Positions 53,700 through 60,360 of a stretch of DNA of 64,000 nucleotides are shown here, one piece after another. Source of the DNA: a virus. Under the pieces are notes generated by a model. That model ran no database searches, had not been told where the DNA came from, and saw only the letters and a list, made by a program, of their open reading frames with translations. The stretch covers positions 1 through 64,000 of IMG/VR virus record IMGVR_UViG_3300025655_000002. One strand, 5' to 3'. How positions within the stretch are numbered: position 1 is the stretch's first letter; every line of letters starts with the position of its first letter. The translations under genes were made by a program, and so were the position numbers.

Positions 53700-53921
53700 T
53701 TAAATATTCTTATCTATTAACACAAATTTTTTCCCAAGGACTTCAGCTATTCTTTCTAGAGAGTCTATAGACATGCTTTTATTCTCGTCTTTTATCCATC
53801 TAAGTAGAGATGTATACCCAACACCTGATTCTTTAGCCACTTCTTTATAGGTCATTTTCAATTCACCTTTAAGTTTTTTCTTCAGGTTTAATTCCCCTAT
53901 TATTTGTTTTTTTATGCTCAT
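53700..53921 (-). CDS. XRE-family HTH regulator
   Basis: Protein of 73 residues: a basic N-terminus, then MTYKEVAKESGVGYTSLLRWIKDENKSMSIDSLERIAEVLGKKFVLID, a classic Cro/C1 helix-turn-helix with recognition helix YTSLLRWIKDE. It sits at the end of a leftward unit facing the divergent control region. Its upstream sequence is a close relative of the right-arm leader element, on the minus strand: TCGGTACTG at 53940-53948 is a one-base variant of the 9-mer, and ATTTAAA plus CAATG follow in the same order. Confidence 0.8.
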   Translation of the reverse strand: MSIKKQIIGELNLKKKLKGELKMTYKEVAKESGVGYTSLLRWIKDENKSMSIDSLERIAEVLGKKFVLIDKNI

Positions 53922-53980
53922 TGCTTTAAATATGATTGTTCGGTACTGTGTTGTGAGTTTCTAATGTTTGTTTTTCCATT

Positions 53981-54085
53981 TCAATTAGTTGCATAATTCA
54001 TAAGTATTAATAAAGCTATATAATAAGCTAAAGTAGTTCCTGTTATTATTGCTAATATTATTGTTATTTTAGTTGGGGGTTTCAT
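53981..54085 (-). CDS. Small membrane peptide
   Basis: A 34-residue ORF with one hydrophobic segment (ITIILAIITGTTLAYYIALLILM), between the XRE gene and the lipoprotein gene. Start at 54085 is the only ATG. Expression not proven. Confidence 0.4.
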   Translation of the reverse strand: MKPPTKITIILAIITGTTLAYYIALLILMNYATN

Positions 54086-54095
54086 TTATTTGTTT

Positions 54096-54389
54096 CTATT
54101 TATCTTGTTTTTTTACTACATTATATTTCTGAACAACAAGAACAGTATAATCTCCAACCCTCCAATTATCAGAGGACTCTAAAGGTATTTCTACTTTTGT
54201 TGTTTGTTTTGCTGTTTGAATATATAGAACTGTTGGTCTATATGGTACACCATACATAGATTTATTTCCAACATCTATCGCTGATATAACACCTTCTACA
54301 ACACTTACATTTTCTAAATTCTTATCACAAGATGATGAAGAACATCCTGCAATAAATATTAAAATTATTAATACTATTAAATTTTTCAT
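54096..54389 (-). CDS. Small lipoprotein
   Basis: Protein of 97 residues with a lipoprotein signal: MKNLIVLIILIFIAGCSSSSC, lipobox IAGC with Cys16. The mature part is a small beta domain (EGVISAIDVGNKSMYGVPYRPTVLYIQ). In a leftward early unit, it could act at the envelope in superinfection exclusion; inference only. Confidence 0.7.
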   Translation of the reverse strand: MKNLIVLIILIFIAGCSSSSCDKNLENVSVVEGVISAIDVGNKSMYGVPYRPTVLYIQTAKQTTKVEIPLESSDNWRVGDYTVLVVQKYNVVKKQDK

Positions 54390-54421
54390 AACTTCTTTTA
54401 TTTATTTGTTTTGTATTATCT

Positions 54422-54703
54422 CTATTGTTTAATCTGTTTGTAATCTAAATAATCTTCTAATATCTCACTTAATTCACTTTTTCTAATATTGTGTTCGTTG
54501 CTATCTGATAACCATTCAAGTAAATCTAAAAGTAATTTCTCCTCTCTTTGCTCTAATTGTTGTTTTAGTTCTTCTATTTGCTTTGCTTGATGTAGCCAAG
54601 CATCAAAACCGCACATCCTTTCTAATGTAGTCCAATTATCACTATCTTTAACTTGACTGTTAAACCATTCTGTGTATTGTTTCTTTATCTCTTCTATTTC
54701 CAT
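54422..54703 (-). CDS. Hypothetical helical protein
   Basis: Protein of 93 residues when started at MEIEEIKKQYTEW (54703); an upstream ATG adds ten unlikely lysine-rich residues. Tryptophan pattern DSDNWTTLERMCGFDAWLHQAKQIE and a glutamine-rich coiled-coil-like middle. Similar small proteins occur in many phages; function unknown. Confidence 0.6.
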   Translation of the reverse strand: MEIEEIKKQYTEWFNSQVKDSDNWTTLERMCGFDAWLHQAKQIEELKQQLEQREEKLLLDLLEWLSDSNEHNIRKSELSEILEDYLDYKQIKQ

Positions 54704-54769
54704 AATCTTATTTTTTATTTTTAATAATATCACATTAAAACGGTTTTTATGCCGATGTTAGCAACAATA

Positions 54770-55006
54770 CTAATAATCGCTAAATCCACCAATCGGCTTA
54801 CTGTCAAATCCTGTTTTATCATCTTCATCTTTCCAATGTTGATGTAAATTAAATTCGTAATCATCTACTTTTGATGTCTGTTCAAATATTTGGTTGCAAG
54901 TACTGTTGCTAACACCCAATAAACCCAATAAAATAGTTCGTGCTTTCGTTTCAGTAATTGTGCCTTGTTTAAGGTCTTCTGCTATTTTGATAATTTTGTC
55001 TTTCAT
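54770..55006 (-). CDS. Hypothetical protein, first gene of the leftward unit
   Basis: Protein of 78 residues: helical N-terminus with IAEDLKQGTITETKARTILLGLLGV (a pattern seen in small Bacteroidota phage proteins), then a polar C-terminus. First gene after the leftward promoter at 55089-55120. Confidence 0.6.
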   Translation of the reverse strand: MKDKIIKIAEDLKQGTITETKARTILLGLLGVSNSTCNQIFEQTSKVDDYEFNLHQHWKDEDDKTGFDSKPIGGFSDY

Positions 55007-55088
55007 AATCTTTTACTGCGTTTATTTGTAGCCGTTAATTTTGTATTAAAAATCACATATATACCTCTCGGCTCGATTAATAATATCA

Positions 55089-55120
55089 CAAATGTACCAC
55101 TTTTAGTTTGATTAATGCAA
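55089..55120 (-). promoter_or_regulatory. Leftward promoter: TTG (55118-55120), 21-base spacer, TACATTTG (55089-55096)
   Basis: Both boxes of the Bacteroidota consensus at the right distance, 83 bases before the start at 55006. It should drive the leftward regulatory genes. Confidence 0.75.
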
Positions 55121-55217
55121 GCTTTTTTGTAATTATTTTATAGCTTCGTCATGCATTAAGTGTGTAACCCTTGTGTTTTAAAGGGTTTTTAATCAGAAAA
55201 AAATTTCAAAAATTTTT

Positions 55218-55248
55218 GGGAGTGGGGTTATGGTGGGTGTGTCGGGGG
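55218..55248 (+). other. G-quadruplex-capable G-rich run
   Basis: Four G runs: GGG (55218-55220), GGGG (55224-55227), GGG (55235-55237) and GGGGG (55244-55248), with loops of 3, 7 and 6 bases. This fits the standard G4 pattern and stands out in an otherwise AT-rich genome. Located between the leftward promoter and the repeat region. Confidence 0.6.
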
Positions 55249-55325
55249 TGCAATCTCGAAGGGAAAACGGTTCTCAACATACCAGTGGGGTAAATTCTTG
55301 CAAGCCTAATATTTTCAAGCGTTTT

Positions 55326-55341
55326 GTCTATGTTCTATTTA
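55326..55341 (+). repeat. 16-bp inverted repeat, left arm
   Basis: GTCTATGTTCTATTTA is an exact reverse complement of the sequence at 55857-55872, 515 bases away. The pair brackets the AT-rich centre of the divergent region. Confidence 0.8.
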
Positions 55342-55368
55342 TGATACAAAATGAAACTAACTATCTTT

Positions 55369-55967
55369 AAATCACTGGTTATCAGCTCGTTAATGTATTG
55401 ATTGATAACAAATATAGTTGAAATTTGCCAAAAGAAAAGCTATTTTGCATAGTTGGAGCGTTTAACGTTTGTGTTGCGTGTAGTTTTTATATAAAATATG
55501 CGCTTATTTGTTTGTGGTAGCCTTTCTCCCGATATTTCTATGCTCTTTACCTATTGTTTACCCTTGTTGTATTCCTGCTTTGTTCTTTTGTGTTGGTTGT
55601 TATGTTAGTATGTTATTGTTTATTGTTTCTCTTATGGTATTTAGTCTTTTGCCTATATCATACAATGCCGAACAGCCGAATATATTTACACGTATTTTTA
55701 CACCTAAAATAAGCTAGTTAAAACCTCTATTTTTTGCTCGATTACCAATAAAAATCACTTTTACAGCGATGAACATAAAAATTATTCTCATTGATACTCA
55801 GATAGTTACATAGTTTTATCGAATTTTTTTACATTTTTTTTATTTTTTCTGCTTCGTAAATAGAACATAGACCACTTAAATAACTAATAGTCAGCACGTT
55901 ATCCTCGCCAAATCAAAGCAAAATGAATCGATGCAAAATCGTTAAGTCACTGAGTATCAGCACATTT
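55369..55967 (+). repeat. Iteron-like repeats in the divergent region
   Basis: Three related direct units: 55369-55393, 55877-55902 and 55943-55967, all of the form TAA(A/G)TCACTG..TATCAGCACGTTA with small changes, plus a fourth copy on the other strand at about 55786-55810. Such a set could be binding sites of a replication initiator or of a repressor. Apart from the inverted repeats and one 9-mer at 55663, I see no gene in this stretch. Confidence 0.5.
55857..55872 (-). repeat. 16-bp inverted repeat, right arm
   Basis: TAAATAGAACATAGAC, exact reverse complement of 55326-55341; it directly abuts the second iteron-like unit. Confidence 0.8.
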
Positions 55968-55993
55968 GTTTTATTTTGTTTGTTGTATCTTTG
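55965..55993 (+). promoter_or_regulatory. Rightward promoter: TTTG (55965-55968), 17-base spacer, TATCTTTG (55986-55993)
   Basis: Both boxes are present, with a spacer two bases shorter than consensus. It lies just upstream of the structured RNA region and overlaps the last iteron-like unit, so an initiator or repressor bound there could control it. Confidence 0.6.
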
Positions 55994-56159
55994 AATTGTC
56001 GAAAGGTTAAAACGTTCTTTACATACTGATAAACTAATAACACATAGAGTAACATATAGCACCTCTTACTTGTTATAGTTCTTAAGATAGACAACATTAG
56101 AAGTAATGGTAAAACAGGCACACTAAGATAGTATTAGAATACAATACCGAACTGACAAA

Positions 56160-56715
56160 TTTAAACGTTCATTGACATACTAGAGTAATTAAGTTAGGAG
56201 CACGCCAAAGGGCAATGCAATGAAGCAACCCAAAAGAGTAAGCCCAACTATGCTGAAAAACGCACCGCCTCAAGCCTTGTATGAAATTGTGGGAGCAAGT
56301 GGAAGGGTAGTAAGTGTAAAGTAGTTGACAAGCTGAACTTGTGTAACCGTTAAAGGCGGTTTTAAAAATGCGATAAATATATAATTACGAAGGGATTGAC
56401 CAACATTGAAGCCTTGTGGGTAAATTTAAGACCCCCACCTAGCGCAATGAAATAGCTAGACTCAATACGATGGTAAAGAGGTCTGTAAACTATGTAACAA
56501 CCGCCAGTATAGTACTGGTCGAGTAGAGCAGATGAGCAATGATGGTCGAAAGTCAAAATAGGTGTGTTTACAACTTCGCACCAGTTAAACACAAAAGTTA
56601 GAGCCTTACTTGGTAGTAAGGGGTTTGAAAGGCTTTATACCGAAACTACCGTTGCCTCTTGATAGAAGAACTATTTTATAGGAGTAATACCTACAAGAGG
56701 AGCTAATCATAAAAA
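56160..56715 (+). ncRNA. Large structured noncoding RNA, class unknown
   Basis: About 550 bases without a credible gene but with many perfect helices: ACCGCCT (56264-56270) with AGGCGGT (56354-56360), ACAAG/CTTGT (56328-56342), GTGGGT with ACCCCCAC (56416-56438), CCAGTA/TACTGG (56504-56518), GTGTTTA/TAAACAC (56564-56592), CCTTACT/AGTAAGG (56604-56621) and CCTCTTG/CAAGAGG (56655-56700). GC content is clearly above the flanks. It may start further upstream near 56000, where a repeat of AACGTTC..T.ACATACT occurs (56011 and 56164). Size is in the range of the large phage RNAs GOLLD and ROOL, but I cannot show that it belongs to either. Confidence 0.7.
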
Positions 56716-56725
56716 AGAATAAGTT

Positions 56726-56827
56726 ATGAGTACTAAAATATTAAGAATAGAAGGTAGTTATGAGATAATTGGCTTCTTTAGAAATGGAGTAAAACTACGT
56801 GAACGTAGAAGAAGAATATTAAATTAA
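56726..56827 (+). CDS. Small basic peptide
   Basis: A 33-residue ORF ending in an arginine-rich stretch (RERRRRILN). Start ATG lies ten bases or so after the structured RNA, and the first leader element with a 9-mer follows directly. Could bind RNA; speculative. Confidence 0.5.
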   Translation: MSTKILRIEGSYEIIGFFRNGVKLRERRRRILN

Positions 56828-56857
56828 TACAATACCGAATCGTAAAATATATTTGTT

Positions 56858-57490
56858 ATGAGAAAACAATATAAATACCCGTTCAGAAATAAAAAACTGA
56901 GCAGAACGCAAGTAAAAAACAATATACTTGCAGTGCTAAAAGAGGCTGACAATGAGAGTTATATTAATGGCTCGATATGGTACGATGTAGCCAATGGAAT
57001 AGCCAAAAAGTTAATCGTAGCCTCTGAAACTGAAATAAACTTGGCTCAAGCTGTAGGGTTAATAGCTGCTTTGAGTCCTTTAAAAAGTTGGGAACAAAAT
57101 ATACAATTGGCTTATGAATTTGTTATTGGTAAAAGAAGTGGGCACACTAAACTTTGTGTTGGTAAAGCAAATGATATACTAGCTTTAAATAACCCAAGTG
57201 TTGATGAGGTGGTAGAAGTTTTGAGCGGGCAAAAAACAGTGAACTTTTTCTTAAACATATACTATCCTAATGAAGATGCAGCAATAACAATAGATAGACA
57301 CGCAGTAGGAATAGCTTTGATAGGTACTAAGAAAATAAAACTAACTGAAGAGGAGTGTAAACCTACTAAGGCACAGTTTGAGTTCTTGGTGCACTGTTAC
57401 AAATGGGCTGCTTCTGAGTTAAGTTTGTCTGCAGTACAGTTACAAGCTATTACTTGGGAGCACTTTAGAAATATAAAAGTAAAAAGATAA
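56858..57490 (+). CDS. DUF7178-like protein, possible DNA-glycosylase-type fold
   Basis: Protein of 210 residues. Conserved-looking blocks: AVGLIAALSPLKSWEQNIQLAYEF, GHTKLCVGKANDIL, VVEVLSGQKTVNFFLNIYYPNEDAAITIDRHAVGIAL, and LQAITWEHFR at the end. This pattern belongs to a phage family of unknown function; its helical order and the TIDRHA block are reminiscent of HhH-type DNA glycosylases, but I cannot show catalytic residues. The first 50 or so residues are duplicated in the broken copy at 58112. It carries a leader element at 56830. Confidence 0.6.
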   Translation: MRKQYKYPFRNKKLSRTQVKNNILAVLKEADNESYINGSIWYDVANGIAKKLIVASETEINLAQAVGLIAALSPLKSWEQNIQLAYEFVIGKRSGHTKLCVGKANDILALNNPSVDEVVEVLSGQKTVNFFLNIYYPNEDAAITIDRHAVGIALIGTKKIKLTEEECKPTKAQFEFLVHCYKWAASELSLSAVQLQAITWEHFRNIKVKR

Positions 57491-57527
57491 TACAATACCG
57501 AACCGTAAAATTTAAACACTAGAAATT

Positions 57528-57752
57528 ATGAGTAGATTTAAAATAAAAACAACATCAAGTGGTAGATGTGATGTAACACTAACGATATTTAATGAACATG
57601 GCACTGTCATTGGGCAAAAGGCATCTACATACGATATTAAACCGACTATTAAAGAATTATTAGACTATGCTAAAACATACAAAAAGGATGGTGCTAAAAC
57701 AGTTAGAATAACAACCACACCAAGCTTCAGTGTAAAAACATATAGATTATAA
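57528..57752 (+). CDS. Hypothetical protein
   Basis: Protein of 74 residues, basic, with two strands then a helix (PTIKELLDYAKTYKKDGAKTVRITTT). Leader element at 57493 with AAATTTAAAC and AGAAATT before the ATG. Unknown function. Confidence 0.55.
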   Translation: MSRFKIKTTSSGRCDVTLTIFNEHGTVIGQKASTYDIKPTIKELLDYAKTYKKDGAKTVRITTTPSFSVKTYRL

Positions 57753-57823
57753 TTGTATATAACGTTGCTGTATATGACACGTAGCATCACAGACCTTTGA
57801 GATACGAAATAAATTAATAATTA

Positions 57824-57876
57824 AACACATAGTTTTAAAATAGCCTAACAGCTATGTGTTATATACTTTGTTAGGC
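57824..57876 (+). promoter_or_regulatory. 5-prime pseudoknot / attC-like element
   Basis: Two perfect stems interleave: AACACATAG (57824-57832) with CTATGTGTT (57852-57860), and GCCTAACA (57843-57850) with TGTTAGGC (57869-57876). That is an H-type pseudoknot ending ten bases before the ATG at 57887. The outer boxes GCCTAAC and GTTAGGC also fit the integron attC core boxes (RYYYAAC ... GTTRRRY), and another GCCTAAC lies just after the gene at 58064-58070. Either translational control or a cassette boundary is possible. Confidence 0.55.
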
Positions 57877-57886
57877 ACAGTTAATT

Positions 57887-58069
57887 ATGAAAAGATTTAA
57901 TTTGAAATACAACGTAGGAAAAGTAAAGTATTTAGTTTCTTACCATGACGGAGAAAAGAAACATAAAGACGGAAGCGACTTCTTTGATATTGCCTGCTTC
58001 AAGAATAAAGTAAAACTAAATGCTTTCACGAATGAATTACTAAAACAAGGGTACTCTAATTGTGCCTAA
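57887..58069 (+). CDS. Hypothetical small protein, cassette-like
   Basis: Protein of 60 residues (KRFNLKYNVGKVKYLVSYHDGEKKHKDGSDFFDIACFKNKVKLNAFTNELLKQGY), of a kind common in Bacteroidota phages and plasmids. Unlike neighbours it has no 9-mer leader; instead it is bordered by GTTAGGC and GCCTAAC boxes. That suggests it entered as a unit of its own. Confidence 0.6.
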   Translation: MKRFNLKYNVGKVKYLVSYHDGEKKHKDGSDFFDIACFKNKVKLNAFTNELLKQGYSNCA

Positions 58070-58111
58070 CAGTCGTATAAATACAATTCAACAAACTAAA
58101 CCTCAGAAATT

Positions 58112-58297
58112 ATGAAGACTTATAAATACCCATTCAGAAATAAAAAACTGAGTAGAACGCAAGTAAAAAACAATATACTTGCAGTACTAAAAGAGGCTGA
58201 TAATGATAGCTTTATTTTTGGGCAACAATGGTACACAGAAGCTAATAATATAGCTAAAAAGTTGAAAGTTAATACAATACCGAATAGTCAAATTTAA
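58112..58297 (+). pseudogene. Truncated copy of the 56858 gene
   Basis: The first 50 or so codons are nearly identical to 56858 onwards (YKYPFRNKKLSRTQVKNNIL, AVLKEADN), then identity fades over ten codons and the frame runs into a leader element (9-mer at 58275) and stops. About 150 residues of the full protein are absent. The junction falls directly in front of the element, as if recombination had joined the two there. The short product may still be made. Confidence 0.75.
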
Positions 58298-58308
58298 AAC
58301 TAAAAATC

Positions 58309-58608
58309 ATGGAAAACTTAAAGGTAAAACAATTTTCATTTCCATTTAGAGTGGCAATGGTTAGTAGTAATACCAATTCATTTGGATTATATCAAATGAT
58401 TGTAATGAGTAAAAAAGGAGAGGCTTATAAAACACACGCCTCTATGTATAATGTTAAGAAAGTAGGTGAAGATATTAATTTAATAGTCACAACTAAACAA
58501 AATGAAAAAGGTAATGATGTAGTTACTAGTTCTTACTTTAGAGGTTGTGAAATGACTGTTAAATTACCAAAAGTACCTAAAGAAGTACTTAATGAAGTGT
58601 TTCAATAA
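58309..58608 (+). CDS. Hypothetical protein
   Basis: Protein of 99 residues, beta-rich (FSFPFRVAMVSSNTNSFGLYQMIVMSKKGEAYKTHASMYNVKK). Leader element at 58275. Its N-terminal FPFRVAM phrase recalls the FPFRVHT-like start of the gene at 63400 (LPFRVHT), hinting at a weak relationship. Confidence 0.55.
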   Translation: MENLKVKQFSFPFRVAMVSSNTNSFGLYQMIVMSKKGEAYKTHASMYNVKKVGEDINLIVTTKQNEKGNDVVTSSYFRGCEMTVKLPKVPKEVLNEVFQ

Positions 58609-58638
58609 CACAATACCGAACTGTTAAAAATAAACATC

Positions 58639-58830
58639 ATGAAGAATTTAAGCGAAAGCACAGACTTTGTATTGTTCGATAGAGCAAACAATAGTATAGT
58701 TAAGTTTGAGGAAGATAGTAGTATAATTTTTTACGGCAACGAAGAAGAAGCTATTGAAGATTGTTTTGGCAATGAGGAAGTAGTTAAAGTTTCAGAATTA
58801 TACAAAACCAATAAAGAACTTTTTGATTGA
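58639..58830 (+). CDS. Acidic small protein
   Basis: Protein of 63 residues, strongly acidic (KFEEDSSIIFYGNEEEAIEDCFGNEEVVKVSELYK), the size and charge of phage DNA-mimic or inhibitor proteins, but with no family match. Leader element at 58611 with 19-base spacing. Confidence 0.5.
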   Translation: MKNLSESTDFVLFDRANNSIVKFEEDSSIIFYGNEEEAIEDCFGNEEVVKVSELYKTNKELFD

Positions 58831-58870
58831 ACTATAATTAACACAATACCGAACTGTTAAATTTAAACCA

Positions 58871-59089
58871 ATGAAAACATTAGAAGAAAGAGTAGCTATA
58901 GCTGTAAAGTTTATAAAACTGTATAAGAAAAACATACGTTTTATTAAAAGTAGAATTGAAATACAGAATAAAGAAGGGTATAATCCTTACTATTATGGCA
59001 GCTTAAAAGAAAGGCAGTACAATCAATTTGATATTGATTTACAGTTAACCAAGCTAAATAATGTTAAACAAAAACTTGAAGAGTTATGA
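58871..59089 (+). CDS. Basic helical small protein
   Basis: Protein of 72 residues, helical and lysine-rich with a central YNPYYYGSLKERQYNQFDIDL. Leader element at 58844 with 18-base spacing. Its stop overlaps the next ATG. Confidence 0.5.
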   Translation: MKTLEERVAIAVKFIKLYKKNIRFIKSRIEIQNKEGYNPYYYGSLKERQYNQFDIDLQLTKLNNVKQKLEEL

Positions 59090-59241
59090 ATTTTCTATTT
59101 GAATTAAACAGAATATTATTAGCAGAAGAATTGTTTTATTATTCTTTCATTGAGCATAATGACATTAATAGTGACTATTCGGCATTGGCTGATACTGAAA
59201 CAACATATTTATTAACTAATTATAAATTCTCTAAAAACTAG
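59086..59241 (+). CDS. Small protein with in-frame 9-mer
   Basis: A 51-residue ORF overlapping the previous gene by four bases (ATGA). It contains TCGGCATTG at 59179 read as Ser-Ala-Leu, one of three forward-orientation copies in the right arm. Resembles small DUF-type phage proteins; function unknown. Confidence 0.45.
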   Translation: MNFLFELNRILLAEELFYYSFIEHNDINSDYSALADTETTYLLTNYKFSKN

Positions 59242-59246
59242 AAATT

Positions 59247-59423
59247 ATGAACAAAGAATTAATAGCAAGAGCAATCCTACGTGGAGATGAGACTTACACT
59301 GAAAATAAAATCACTATCACGCTTCCTAAAGGTCAAAGCGCTGGTACTGAAACTCAGAAATTATTCTATGCTAGAAAAAAAGCAGACGAAATAGTTAAAG
59401 GTGCTGAGTTTTTACAAGGTTAA
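59247..59423 (+). CDS. Small protein, possible frameshift partner
   Basis: Protein of 58 residues (MNKELIARAILRGDETYTENKITITLPKGQSAGTETQK). Preceded by AAAACTAGAAATT like genes at 57528 and 60557, though without the 9-mer. Its last codons pass a run of five T (59409-59413), after which the -1 frame is open for another 63 codons. Confidence 0.5.
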   Translation: MNKELIARAILRGDETYTENKITITLPKGQSAGTETQKLFYARKKADEIVKGAEFLQG

Positions 59424-59608
59424 CTGATGAGATTTTAATAATCAAAACTAGAAATGACACAAAACCACCTACCATTAAATTACTAGGTACGGTGTGGTAT
59501 GTCAAATGGGATGAATGGGGTTTAAGACCTGTAAAAAGTCCTAGCAAATTTAAGTCGCTGTCGGAATTGTCTGACAGCGATTATCAAAAAGTATTAGAAA
59601 CAATTTAA
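59408..59608 (+). CDS. Open frame without ATG start (frameshift product or unusual start)
   Basis: Open for 66 codons with protein-like content (IIKTRNDTKPPTIKLLGTVWYVKWDEWGLRPVKSPSK) but no ATG, GTG or TTG at a useful place. It lies in the -1 frame of the gene at 59247 and overlaps its end. Either a -1 shift near the T run fuses the two, or a non-standard codon is used. It may also be a decayed gene. Confidence 0.4.
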   Translation, partial: VFTRLTDEILIIKTRNDTKPPTIKLLGTVWYVKWDEWGLRPVKSPSKFKSLSELSDSDYQKVLETI

Positions 59609-59622
59609 AATAGGAGGTACAA

Positions 59623-60207
59623 ATGAACAAATCAAAAATCGTTGGTGCAGAAAGAACATTAAACTTTTTGTACTATTTATACAACCATACAGGTATGACA
59701 AAAGCTATTCAAGAATGCTTTGCAGACCTTGGTGAAAATATGGTAAACCATTTTTTAAACAAGTTAGATGGAATGATAGGGGATGATTTTGTGTGCAGAC
59801 CACAACATATATTGTCTTGGTTCTTTGAACTTAGCACAAGTTATCAATATCAATTCCTAGAGTGGGTTAATGATAATTACGACAACCGTGGAGTAACAAG
59901 GCAACACACGTTTGACTTGCCCGATTGTTCTTGGGGTAGAACTCATAAATATGTAACAGAAGATTTTCATTATGAGATTGCAAGCAGCAAAGACTACTCA
60001 AATGGTCGGCACGTAATACCATCAGAGATTAATCAATCATTAACCTCTTGTATCAAGTATGCACAGGAGTTGAGAGATAAAAATGATGGGCGAGATGCTT
60101 ATTGGAATAATCAAGATGAGATTATCACAAAAGTTACAACCACTAAAGAGGTTGTTCATATAGTAAGAAGTGAAGATAAAATATCAACTAAAAAAGAGGA
60201 GGTTTAA
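59623..60207 (+). CDS. Hypothetical protein with strong ribosome site
   Basis: Protein of 194 residues with an AGGAGG site seven to eight bases upstream, unlike genes using the 9-mer leader. Segments: FLYYLYNHTGMTKAIQECFADLGENMVNHFLNKLD, SWFFELSTSYQYQFLEWVNDNYDN and a charged C-terminus. No domain recognised. With the next two AGGAGG genes it seems to form a sub-block of different origin. Confidence 0.6.
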   Translation: MNKSKIVGAERTLNFLYYLYNHTGMTKAIQECFADLGENMVNHFLNKLDGMIGDDFVCRPQHILSWFFELSTSYQYQFLEWVNDNYDNRGVTRQHTFDLPDCSWGRTHKYVTEDFHYEIASSKDYSNGRHVIPSEINQSLTSCIKYAQELRDKNDGRDAYWNNQDEIITKVTTTKEVVHIVRSEDKISTKKEEV

Positions 60208-60208
60208 A

Positions 60209-60358
60209 ATGGAATCTACAATTGTAAGCAAGGGAGACCTTATGAAGTTAGTGTATAGCGAAGAAGAATTAAGAAACATTGATTCGGCTATACCTGCTAA
60301 TGTGTGGGATGAATACCCACCAATCAAACACGTAATGAACTACAACGAGATTAGTTGA
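60209..60358 (+). CDS. Small acidic protein
   Basis: Protein of 49 residues starting MESTIVSKGDLMKL; the AGAGGAGG site nine bases upstream decides this start over a longer lysine-rich frame. Contains YSEEELRNIDSAIPANVWDEYPP. Unknown function. Confidence 0.5.
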   Translation: MESTIVSKGDLMKLVYSEEELRNIDSAIPANVWDEYPPIKHVMNYNEIS

Positions 60359-60360
60359 CC

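Noticed and set aside
55508-55717. Hydrophobic 69-residue ORF on the plus strand in the divergent region
   Set aside because: Needs a TTG start, has very unusual composition (Cys, Phe, Leu, Val), no ribosome site, and lies across the repeat region; more likely chance from T-rich sequence.
56362-56592. Minus-strand 76-residue ORF
   Set aside because: Falls wholly inside the structured RNA and is explained by its palindromic stems; composition is not protein-like.
56160-56715. Group I or group II intron, tmRNA or RNase P RNA
   Set aside because: I could not find the conserved core segments of these RNAs (group I P7/P3 signature, group II domain V, tmRNA ends, RNase P CR motifs), and no split gene flanks the region.
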